Positions 7,968 through 14,518 of a stretch of 20,717 nt of DNA are shown in pieces (positions within the stretch are counted from its first letter, which is position 1; every line of letters begins with the position of its first letter). The stretch is taken from the NCBI GenBank assembly GCA_034435395.1, contig DAOTXK010000049.1, forward strand, positions 1 to 20,717, in the 5' to 3' direction. The DNA comes from DAOTXK01 sp034435395. GTDB lineage: Bacteria; Chloroflexota; Anaerolineae; Aggregatilineales; Ch27. The translations under genes were made by a program, and so were the position numbers. The notes under the pieces were generated by a model. It was given only the letters and a program-made list of their open reading frames with translations. It did not search any database and was not told the DNA's origin.

Positions 7968-8974
7968 CGCACGTTCCCGTCATCCGGTTCATGTTTACGG
8001 AGGAACTCAGCGACCTGGGCCGCCGTCGGCAGGGCCGGGATGACGCCCTGTTTGGTGGCCGTCAGCGCCCCGGCGGCGTTGGCGTACCGCAGCGCCCGGC
8101 GCAGGTGATCGACGGTCAGCGCTTCCCGCCAGTCGTCGCGGGCGACCACCAGTTGCGTCAGCAGGGCGGCGATGAAGGAATCGCCACAGCCCACCGCGTC
8201 GACGGTCTTCACTTGAAACGGCGGCACGCCCCCGCCGCCCGATCGGGTCCGGAAGTAGCTGCCCATCGGGCCGAGCGTCACCACCACCACCTCTGGCCCC
8301 TTTTCCAGCAGCGCCTGCGAAAATTCGTCCAGCATGTCCTGGTTGGATGGCTCCATGGCCTGGCGGGCGTTGAGCAACATCAGCTCCGTCTCGTTGACCT
8401 TCAGCAGGTGGACGCGGGGCAGCATGTCCTGCGCCGCCGCCAGCGCCTCCTGGGGGTCCCTCCACAGGCTGGGGCGGTAGTTCACATCATAGGACAGCAG
8501 CGCCCCGCCCTCGCCCGCGATCCGGAGGGCTGCGTAGGTGGCCGACCGGCTCGGCTCGTCGGTCAGGCTGAGCGAGCCAAAATGGAAGGCCCTGGTGGCG
8601 CGCAGCAGGTCGGCGTCCAGCTCGTCGGGGCGCAGGCGGGTATCCGCGCCGGGATTGCGGTAAAAGACGAACTCCGCCGTGTTCGCGTCCGGCATGGCGA
8701 TGAAGGCCATGGTGGTGCGGGCTTCCCGGTCGAGCCGCATGCCGCGCGTCTCCACACCCTCCTCCCGGAGCACCTTGATCAGGTGATGGCCGAAGGCGTC
8801 ATCGCCGACCTTGCCGATGAAGGCCACTTCCGCCCCCAGGCGGCGCGCCGCCACCGCCACGTTGGCCGGTGCCCCGCCCGGCTTGGGGTGAAAGGCGGAA
8901 ACCTCGGTCAGTCCCCGGCCCTGCTCCGCCGGGAACATATCGACCAGCAGTTCGCCCAGGCACAGGATATCCAT
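7964..8974 (-). CDS. PfkB-family carbohydrate kinase (fructokinase-like)
   Basis: This is a 336-residue ribokinase/fructokinase-family protein that phosphorylates a sugar, most likely the ketose produced by the isomerases, with ATP. PfkB signature 1 region GGAPANVA is at 33-40. Signature 2 is DAVGCGDSF at 259-267, with catalytic base Asp265 and the anion hole in GCGD. SYDVNYRPSLW (161-171) and KVNETE (192-197) are typical of fructokinase and 2-keto-3-deoxygluconate kinase relatives. It starts at ATG 8974, one base after the isomerase B stop, with GGGAGGGG inside that gene as ribosome site, and ends overlapping the transketolase N start. A truncated relative lies at 1608-1775. Substrate choice within PfkB cannot be settled by eye. 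Confidence 0.9.
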   Translation of the reverse strand: MDILCLGELLVDMFPAEQGRGLTEVSAFHPKPGGAPANVAVAARRLGAEVAFIGKVGDDAFGHHLIKVLREEGVETRGMRLDREARTTMAFIAMPDANTAEFVFYRNPGADTRLRPDELDADLLRATRAFHFGSLSLTDEPSRSATYAALRIAGEGGALLSYDVNYRPSLWRDPQEALAAAQDMLPRVHLLKVNETELMLLNARQAMEPSNQDMLDEFSQALLEKGPEVVVVTLGPMGSYFRTRSGGGGVPPFQVKTVDAVGCGDSFIAALLTQLVVARDDWREALTVDHLRRALRYANAAGALTATKQGVIPALPTAAQVAEFLRKHEPDDGNVR

Positions 8975-8975
8975 G

Positions 8976-9959
8976 TCAGTAGGCCCCTCCCAACATCCGC
9001 CGCATCAATTCGGCGATCCTGACTGCGTCATAATTCTTCATGCACGCCTTCAGTTCCTGGCGCGGCACGCGGTCCAGCAGTTCATAGCCGAACCGGAGCA
9101 TCTTGATGGTCTGGTCCACCACTCTGGCCGGGTCCTCGCGGTAGGGGAACAGGTCCAGCCCGAACCAGCCGTCGTAGCCCCATTCGTCCAGCCAGAACAG
9201 CGCCTCCAGCGTCTCCCACAGGTTGACCGTGCCGACGATGATGTCGTCGTCGAACAGCTTCCAGTTGTCGTTCCAATGGGTGTGGAAGAGCTTGCCGTAG
9301 CGGCAGGCCAGCGCGATCGACTCGGCCAGGTTCTCCTTCATGATAAAGGCATGGCCCATGTCGATGTTGATGCCCAGGTTGGGCCGGTTGATCTCGTTGA
9401 CCAGGGTCATGCAGTGGCCGATGGTCGGCAGCAGGATGCGCGAGCGCGGCTCCCAGGCCTTGTATTCGATCACGATCTTCTGGTCGGGGTTGTAGTCGCA
9501 CCAGGCGGCCAGGTTCTCCACCAGGCCGTCCAGCGCCGCCCGGTGATCGATCTGGAAGGGGTAATCATAGCCGTCCTGGGCGGGCCAGTAAACCATCACG
9601 TGGGCCTGCATGTGCTGGGCGATGTCGGTGGTGCGCTTGCACAGGTCGAGCGCTTCCCGGCGCAGTTGGGGATCGGCATTGGTGAACTGCCCGTACCGGA
9701 ACTTGGGATCAACCCACAGATGCGGACAGAACTGGACGATAGCCATCCCCAGGTCGTTCGCCAGCGACTTGAGGCTCCGGTAGTTGTCGTCGGTGACTTC
9801 GGTGGGGTAGTGCATCTCCAGGCCGCCGACGCCCTCGATGCCGGCGGCCAGCTTAAAGCGGTCCGGAATGCTGATGTCAGGGCGGTACCCCTGCTTGACA
9901 AACCGGTCGCTGGTGGCCCCCAAAAACCAGATTCCGCAGGAAACTTTCAGTTCTCGCAC
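8976..9959 (-). CDS. Xylose-isomerase-like TIM-barrel sugar isomerase B
   Basis: This 327-residue paralogue of the protein at 2801-3784 is the first structural gene after the GntR regulator. The start is GTG 9959-9957, preceded by GGGAGGT, and the N-terminus (MRELKVSCGIWFLG) lines up residue for residue with isomerase A. The same frame stays open upstream to 10730, but that stretch is a shadow of gntR. Likely metal ligands are Glu165 (IEYK), Asp200 (NIDMGH), His226/His228 (FHTHWND) and Asp269 (GLDLFPYRE). At position 200 it has Asp where A has Glu, a difference close to the metal. It probably isomerises an aldose to the ketose taken by the kinase immediately downstream. Confidence 0.85.
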   Translation of the reverse strand: MRELKVSCGIWFLGATSDRFVKQGYRPDISIPDRFKLAAGIEGVGGLEMHYPTEVTDDNYRSLKSLANDLGMAIVQFCPHLWVDPKFRYGQFTNADPQLRREALDLCKRTTDIAQHMQAHVMVYWPAQDGYDYPFQIDHRAALDGLVENLAAWCDYNPDQKIVIEYKAWEPRSRILLPTIGHCMTLVNEINRPNLGINIDMGHAFIMKENLAESIALACRYGKLFHTHWNDNWKLFDDDIIVGTVNLWETLEALFWLDEWGYDGWFGLDLFPYREDPARVVDQTIKMLRFGYELLDRVPRQELKACMKNYDAVRIAELMRRMLGGAY

Positions 9960-10058
9960 GGCTGACCTCCCGGTGCTCGAGTCCCCAGACCCATGATGAG
10001 ATAATTCAACGGCGTTCTTGTGCCCGCACTCTCGCGCCCGGCATGCCCATGCCCGATT

Positions 10059-10079
10059 GCCCGTCGGCGGCGGACGGGC
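10059..10079 (-). other. Stem-loop directly after gntR (possible attenuator or processing site)
   Basis: A perfect 7-bp stem, GCCCGTC (10059-10065) with GACGGGC (10073-10079), and a 7-base loop start at the gntR stop codon. No T-run follows, so full termination is unlikely. It lies in the 119-base gap between regulator and first enzyme gene, the widest gap in the operon before the aldolase. It could set different levels of repressor and enzymes. Confidence 0.4.
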
Positions 10080-10807
10080 TAGGCGCGCAGGTCGTTGTAC
10101 AGCACGTACCGGTCGCCCCGGTGGTAGAACCGGATGAACTCCACCGGCACATTTTGGCTGGAATACGAAGTCCTTTCGATATACAGCAGCGCGGCGTGGG
10201 GGGGAATGGACAACTTGGCGGCGATCTTCCGGGAAGCTGATATGGCCCGGATGGTTTGTTTGGCATAACTCCATTGCAGGCCATAGGCGGCAGCCAGCGT
10301 TTCCCGCAGGGAACATTCGGCGTAGTTCTCCCGGTCCAGGATGCCGGGGCAAAAGCGGTGCACCAGGTACGACTGCTCGAGGCTCATCGGCTCGTTGTCG
10401 GCCAGGCGCAGGCGTTCCAGGTAGGCCAGTTCCTCGCCCGGCCGGACCTGTAAGGCGGCGGCGATGTCCTCCGGCGCAGGGACCAGGTCGCTGGCCAGCA
10501 CCTGGGAATGGGGCTGGAGGCCGCGCTGCCGCATATCCTCGGTGAAGCTGACGATGCGGCTCAGCGCCTGCTCCACCGTCGGATGGGCCACGAAAGACCC
10601 CCGTCCCCGCTGGCGGTAAATCTGGCCGTTGCTCACCAGCATGTCCATCGCCTGGCGCACGGTGCTGCGGCTGACCCGGTATGACGCCACCAGCTCGGAC
10701 TCGGCTGGCAGCCGATCGCCGGGCTTCCACTCCCCGGAGGCGATCTTGGCCCGCAGGATTTCGTAGAGCTGATAATAGAAGGGCACCTTACTGTGGTGGC
10801 TGATCAT
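10079..10807 (-). CDS. GntR-family transcriptional regulator, HutC/UTRA type
   Basis: This 242-residue regulator has an N-terminal winged helix (about 5-75; YYQLYEILRAKIASGEW, then RLPAESELVASYRVSRSTVRQA) and a C-terminal UTRA effector domain (about 90-240, ending YHRGDRYVLYNDLRA). UTRA regulators usually bind a sugar or amino-acid derivative and release DNA. I take ATG 10807 as the start, since MISHHSKVPFYYQLYEIL matches where the family begins; the open frame extends only to a TTG at 10864. It is transcribed with, and just ahead of, the sugar operon, so it is the obvious candidate repressor. A promoter with a palindrome over its -10 lies 75-103 bases upstream, which fits self-repression. 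Confidence 0.9.
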   Translation of the reverse strand: MISHHSKVPFYYQLYEILRAKIASGEWKPGDRLPAESELVASYRVSRSTVRQAMDMLVSNGQIYRQRGRGSFVAHPTVEQALSRIVSFTEDMRQRGLQPHSQVLASDLVPAPEDIAAALQVRPGEELAYLERLRLADNEPMSLEQSYLVHRFCPGILDRENYAECSLRETLAAAYGLQWSYAKQTIRAISASRKIAAKLSIPPHAALLYIERTSYSSQNVPVEFIRFYHRGDRYVLYNDLRA

Positions 10808-10877
10808 CACCGGTCCCTGGGATGGTCGCGGGTTGGGGGGTGAGCCGAGCGTCTGAGCGGCCAAAATGTTATAACAA

Positions 10878-10910
10878 TCTAATATTAGAATATTTCAGGC
10901 GGCCTGTCAA
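10878..10910 (-). promoter_or_regulatory. gntR-operon promoter with overlapping operator palindrome
   Basis: On the minus strand a perfect -35, TTGACA (10910-10905), is followed after 17 bases by TAATAT (10887-10882), a 4/6 match to the -10. The -10 lies inside the perfect 12-bp palindrome TCTAATATTAGA (10878-10889). A dyad centred on the -10 is where a GntR dimer would block polymerase. The segment is sharply AT-rich against its GC-rich surroundings. Repression by the gene's own product is inferred from position. Confidence 0.65.
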
Positions 10911-11147
10911 GCGGTTGGGTGGCCGGCGGAGCGCCCTGCTATGAGGCGTGCCAGGGCGATTGCCTGGGCGTACCAAACGGTGGAACGCTGCTGCGGTGCG
11001 CCGCCGGAGACGGCCAGCCGTCCACTCAGCCTCCGGAACGCCTCAACGAGCGGAGAGGCCCTGCGCCAGCGCTTTCAGTGCGCTTACCCACCCGGCGGCC
11101 CCGGACCACCGAACAACGCCCCATAGGCCATCGCCCTATGAGGCGTC
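10911..11147. other. Divergent intergenic spacer with short repeats, no gene seen
   Basis: This is the space between the gntR and lacI promoters. Short open frames exist on both strands, but none has a ribosome site or recognisable protein features. CTATGAGGCGT occurs twice, at 10939-10949 and 11136-11146. The second copy overlaps the inverted repeat CATAGG (11122-11127) and CCTATG (11135-11140), which ends 7 bases short of the lacI -35. That placement suits an activator site, but this is speculative. Confidence 0.4.
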
Positions 11148-11203
11148 TTGACAGCCCCCCAAAAACCGCATAGGATGATGTTACCGGTTACGTGACCGGT
11201 AAC
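11148..11203 (+). promoter_or_regulatory. lacI promoter with downstream LacI-type operator
   Basis: TTGACA at 11148-11153 and TAGGAT at 11171-11176 are separated by 17 bases. Immediately downstream, over the expected start of transcription, is a perfect 24-bp dyad at 11180-11203: arms GTTACCGGT and ACCGGTAAC around TACGTG. Each arm contains the palindrome ACCGGT with a central CpG, as is usual in LacI-family operators. The regulator gene starts 43 bases beyond it. Autoregulation of the regulator and its transport operon is the simple reading. Confidence 0.75.
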
Positions 11204-11246
11204 GGCAGGGCTGGCGGTCCGGCGAGAGTCTCCCCCAGGGATAAAC

Positions 11247-12284
11247 GTGGTGGCCAAAAACGGCAGACGGGTGACCATGGCGGATGTGGCGCGAGCGGCG
11301 GGGGTGTCCAAGATGACGGTCTCGCGCGTGCTCAACAACAAAGGCGAAATCTCCGAGGCCACCCGTCAGAAAGTGCTGTCCGTCATCGAAGCGCTCAGTT
11401 ACATGCCGCACGTCCCGGCTCAACGGTTGGGGACTGGCGAAAGCCGCACCATCGCCTTGCTGTATCCGCTGCTTTACCTGGGCAACCAGCCGATCAACCT
11501 GTTGGAGCTGGACTTCATCGTCGGCGCGGCCACGGCGGCGGGCGAAGAAAACTACTTCTTTAACCTGCTGGCCCTGCCGGTGACCCAGGAGAGCCTGTTG
11601 GGGATGTACCGCACGGCCCAGGTGGACGGCGTGGTGCTGATGCAGATTCACCTCCACGACTGGCGCGTTGATCGGCTGCGCGAACACCACTACCCCTTTG
11701 TCATGATTGGGCGGTGCGCGGACAACACCGACCTGAGTCTGGTCGATCTGGATTTCGAAGCGGCGCTGCTGTCGGCTTTTGACTACCTGGTTGAACTGGG
11801 GCACTGCCGGATCGGCTTTCTGGGGTACCCGGCTGACATGCGGCGGGACGGCTATGGCCCGGCGGTGCGGTCCATGGCCGGTTATCAAAAAGCCTTGCAG
11901 AAATACGCCTTGGCCGAGTGTTGCCGGGAAGTGCACTTCAACATCCAGAGTATGTTTGAGGCCACGCTCGAACTGTTCGCCCAGGAACCGGGATTGACCG
12001 CCATCGTCATCTCGCATGATGTGGCGGTTTTTGGTGTGCTGAGGGCTTTGCGTCATCTGGAGCGGCGGGTGCCGGAGGATGTCTCCATCATCGGGGTGAC
12101 GACGGATAAAGTGGCGGAATTGCTCACCCCGCCGTTGACGGCCATTCGTTTTCCCACCTACGAGATGGGTTACGAAGCCACCAAGATGCTGATCGCCAAA
12201 CTGAAAGGCGAGCCTGGCGAACCCCGGCAGGTGCTGATTCCGCCCCAATTGCGGCTGCGCAAAAGCACCCGATCGGTGACCTGA
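11247..12284 (+). CDS. LacI-family transcriptional regulator
   Basis: This 345-residue regulator has an N-terminal LacI helix-turn-helix (about 9-55; VTMADVARAAGVSKMTVSRVLN) and hinge (AQRLGTGESRTIALL). A periplasmic-binding-protein-like effector domain fills about 67-335, including the family segments GHCRIGFLG and PEDVSIIGVTTD. It starts at GTG 11247 after AGGGA; a second GTG follows directly, and either could be used. It is the first gene of the plus-strand transport and alpha-xylosidase operon and faces away from gntR. It most likely senses the imported sugar or xylose and binds the ACCGGT dyad at 11180-11203. The ligand is inferred only from the neighbours. Confidence 0.92.
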   Translation: MVAKNGRRVTMADVARAAGVSKMTVSRVLNNKGEISEATRQKVLSVIEALSYMPHVPAQRLGTGESRTIALLYPLLYLGNQPINLLELDFIVGAATAAGEENYFFNLLALPVTQESLLGMYRTAQVDGVVLMQIHLHDWRVDRLREHHYPFVMIGRCADNTDLSLVDLDFEAALLSAFDYLVELGHCRIGFLGYPADMRRDGYGPAVRSMAGYQKALQKYALAECCREVHFNIQSMFEATLELFAQEPGLTAIVISHDVAVFGVLRALRHLERRVPEDVSIIGVTTDKVAELLTPPLTAIRFPTYEMGYEATKMLIAKLKGEPGEPRQVLIPPQLRLRKSTRSVT

Positions 12285-12287
12285 GCG

Positions 12288-12312
12288 GCGCGGCCGGGCG
12301 AGGAGGCCGCGC
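12288..12312 (+). other. Intercistronic stem-loop after lacI
   Basis: Perfect 8-bp arms GCGCGGCC (12288-12295) and GGCCGCGC (12305-12312) with a 9-base loop, four bases past the lacI stop. No T-tract follows, so it looks more like an mRNA-stability or partial-termination element than a true terminator. The rest of the gap to 12475 shows only the AAGGAGGG ribosome site of the next gene. Confidence 0.5.
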
Positions 12313-12475
12313 TCCGCTCTGCCATGAGCCGTCGCTCCGTCGCCCCCACGCCATCCAGCAGAGGAGAAAGGAGGTAGAAGGAAGCCCTTGAAGAAGTCAG
12401 GCGCGGGCGCTAAAGTCACGCGCGACGCTGCCCTACAGTTTATCCTGTCACAGAATGCTTAAGGAGGGAAGAGGA

Positions 12476-13474
12476 ATGTTTACCCGTAAAACGGTCAGTC
12501 TGGCACTGGTGCTGATCATGGCGCTCATGCTCGTGGGGTCGGCGGGGCCGGTCGCCGGGCAGGGCGGCGAGCATTGGTGTGCCGGCCAGCACATCCGGTT
12601 TTTTGTCGGCGGCGCGGAGGGTGACGCCTTCGCCTCGATCGTGCTGCGGGGCGCCCAGCAGGCCGAGATGGACCTGGGGCCGACCGTGGACTACGTGTTC
12701 TCCGGCTGGGACCCGGAGCGGATGATCCAGCAGTTGCGGGAGGCCATCGCCGCCCAGCCGGACGGCATCGCCATGATGGGCCACCCCGGCGATGACGCCA
12801 TCATGCCGCTGGCTGAAGAGGCCGCCGCGGCGGGCATCGTCATGATGTACCAGAACGTGGACGTGCCGCGGGTGCGGGCGCGGTTCGGCGGCGGTTATGT
12901 CGGCGCCAACCTTGATCCGCAGGGGTACGCCCTGGGCGCGGAAGCCGTCCGCCTGTATGGGTTCGGCGAGGGCGACAAGGCCATCGTCTTTGTCCCGCTG
13001 GGGCAGCCCGGCCGCGACATCCGGGAATTAGCAAGCAAACGGGCCCTGGAGGATGCCGGTATGGAAGTCATCGTGATCGATGGCCTGCCTGCCTATGCCG
13101 CCGACCCCAACCTGGCGCTGCCCCCGCTCACCGCCGCCCTCCTGGATAACCCGGACGTCAAGCTGATCGTCTACCCCGGCGGCCAGATGCTGGGCGCGGT
13201 GCCGGTCTACATGGAAGCGCTGGACAAGCAGCCGGGCGAGATCATCAACGTCGGCTATGACACCAGCCCGGCCATCATGGAGGCCTTCGACAACGGATGG
13301 GTGCAGCTCACGTCCGACCAGCAGCCGTTCCAGCAGGGTTATCTGCCCATTCTGAGCCTGTGCGGCACGCTCGTCTTCGGCTTCGGCCCCCTGAACGTGG
13401 ACACGGGCGCTGGTTTTGTTGATGTCAACAACTACCAGGCGGTGGCCGAGCTGGCCCGGGCGGGCTACCGGTAA
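12476..13474 (+). CDS. Periplasmic sugar-binding protein (CUT2/ribose-type ABC transporter)
   Basis: This 332-residue secreted protein captures the sugar for the ABC importer encoded next to it. The start is ATG 12476, 7 bases after GGAGGG, giving a clean signal peptide MFTRKTVSLALVLIMALMLV with probable cleavage near PVAGQ. The in-frame ATG at 12455 lies upstream of the ribosome site and is unlikely. The body is Peripla_BP_4: a strand leading into GGAEGDAFASIVLRGAQQAE, GWDPERMIQQLREAIAAQPDGIAMMGHPGDDA, and IVYPGGQMLGAVPVYMEA. No lipobox is seen. Next to an alpha-xylosidase, the ligand may be an alpha-xyloside or xylose, an inference from context only. Confidence 0.9.
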   Translation: MFTRKTVSLALVLIMALMLVGSAGPVAGQGGEHWCAGQHIRFFVGGAEGDAFASIVLRGAQQAEMDLGPTVDYVFSGWDPERMIQQLREAIAAQPDGIAMMGHPGDDAIMPLAEEAAAAGIVMMYQNVDVPRVRARFGGGYVGANLDPQGYALGAEAVRLYGFGEGDKAIVFVPLGQPGRDIRELASKRALEDAGMEVIVIDGLPAYAADPNLALPPLTAALLDNPDVKLIVYPGGQMLGAVPVYMEALDKQPGEIINVGYDTSPAIMEAFDNGWVQLTSDQQPFQQGYLPILSLCGTLVFGFGPLNVDTGAGFVDVNNYQAVAELARAGYR

Positions 13475-13506
13475 CGCGGTAACCGCTCACCGCTGACGAG
13501 GGGACG

Positions 13507-13549
13507 GGAGACCGGCGGTCCTCCCCGCAGGGCCGGGCTGCCGGTCTCC
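13507..13549 (+). other. Long intercistronic stem-loop between binding-protein and ATPase genes
   Basis: Perfect 10-bp arms GGAGACCGGC (13507-13516) and GCCGGTCTCC (13540-13549) enclose a smaller hairpin (GGTCCT 13517-13522 with AGGGCC 13529-13534, one G-U pair). No T-run follows. Stem-loops at this place in binding-protein-dependent transport operons are known to protect the upstream mRNA so that more binding protein than membrane components is made; that role here is inferred. Confidence 0.6.
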
Positions 13550-13621
13550 AGCGAAGGCGTTGCCAGAGACGAGACGGTTTGACGGCGGGTCGCGCGCGCC
13601 GGTGGTGACAAGGAGGCAACG

Positions 13622-14413
13622 GTGGGAGAAAGATTAGTTGAGTTAAGGAATATCACCAAGTCATTTGGGAACGTCCGCGCCCTGGACCAGGTGAGCATGT
13701 ACGTCGATGCCGGGGAGATCGTCGGCCTGATCGGCGACAACGGCGCGGGAAAATCGACCCTGATCAAAATTCTGGGCGGGGTCTTCCGCCCCGATTCGGG
13801 GGAGATTTATATCAAGGGGCAGAAGGTCAACGGCTGGTCGGTGGCCAAGGCCCAGGAAGCGGGCATCGAGACCGTCCATCAGGATCGGGCGCTGGTGGTG
13901 CAGCAGTCCATCGCCGAGAACATCTTCATGGGGCGCGAGATCAGCCATCAGCTGGGCCTGATCGACGTGCGCCGGCAGCACGAGGAAGCGGAGCGCCTGA
14001 TGCGGAGCATCGGCTTCACCTCCAAGGTCTTTGACCCCGATTCAGCGATCGCCACGCTGTCCGGCGGCGAGCGCCAGGGCGTCGCCATTGCCCGCGCGCT
14101 GTACTTCGACGCCGATTTGATTATCCTGGACGAGCCGACCACCGCGCTGTCCCTCACCGAAAGCTACAAAGTGTTTGGCTTCATGCGCACCGCCAAGGAA
14201 CGCGGCAGTTCGGTGATTTTTATCAGCCACAACATCTACCATGCCTACGACGTGGCCGACCGGTTCGTCATCCTGGACCGCGGGCGCGTGGTCCTGGAAG
14301 CCGAAAAGTCACAGATACCGTCGGCGGAACAACTGGTCGCCGATATGCAGGTTATCGCCCGCACCGGCAGGCACGTCCCTGGCGAGACGGCCAGCGCGCC
14401 TGACGCCGACTAG
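13622..14413 (+). CDS. Sugar ABC transporter ATP-binding protein (single NBD, FrcA-like)
   Basis: This 263-residue ATPase powers the importer from the cytoplasmic face of the membrane. It starts at GTG 13622, five bases after AGGAGG. All nucleotide-binding motifs are present: Walker A GDNGAGKST at 38-46, Q-loop around HQD at 86-88, signature LSGGE at 146-150, Walker B LIILDE at 166-171 with the catalytic Glu, and H-loop His203 in ISHN. CUT2 ATPases such as RbsA or XylG normally fuse two such domains in about 500 residues. This one has a single domain, as in FrcA, and presumably works as a homodimer. The order binding protein, ATPase, permease supports one transporter. Confidence 0.92.
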   Translation: MGERLVELRNITKSFGNVRALDQVSMYVDAGEIVGLIGDNGAGKSTLIKILGGVFRPDSGEIYIKGQKVNGWSVAKAQEAGIETVHQDRALVVQQSIAENIFMGREISHQLGLIDVRRQHEEAERLMRSIGFTSKVFDPDSAIATLSGGERQGVAIARALYFDADLIILDEPTTALSLTESYKVFGFMRTAKERGSSVIFISHNIYHAYDVADRFVILDRGRVVLEAEKSQIPSAEQLVADMQVIARTGRHVPGETASAPDAD

Positions 14414-14417
14414 GCCC

Positions 14418-14439
14418 GCCGCCGGCCTGTGCTGGCGGC
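14418..14439 (+). other. Intercistronic stem-loop between ATPase and permease genes
   Basis: A 9-bp stem, GCCGCCGGC (14418-14426) with GCTGGCGGC (14431-14439), contains one G-U pair and a 4-base loop. It starts five bases after the ATPase stop. There is no T-tract. The remaining gap to 14518 holds the AGAAGGGA ribosome site of the permease. Confidence 0.45.
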
Positions 14440-14518
14440 GCGCCCGTGCATCGACCTAAGCGGGTAAATTTGCGTCACTATTCACGGCTGCCCACCAGTC
14501 CATCAGAAGGGACAACAG

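Noticed and set aside
9960..10730. N-terminal extension of isomerase B giving a 584-residue protein.
   Set aside because: The extension is out-of-frame reading of gntR. The GTG at 9959 has a ribosome site and gives an N-terminus matching isomerase A exactly.
10919..11173. Three overlapping small plus-strand frames in the divergent spacer.
   Set aside because: There are no ribosome sites, no hydrophobic or domain pattern, and they run into the lacI promoter elements.
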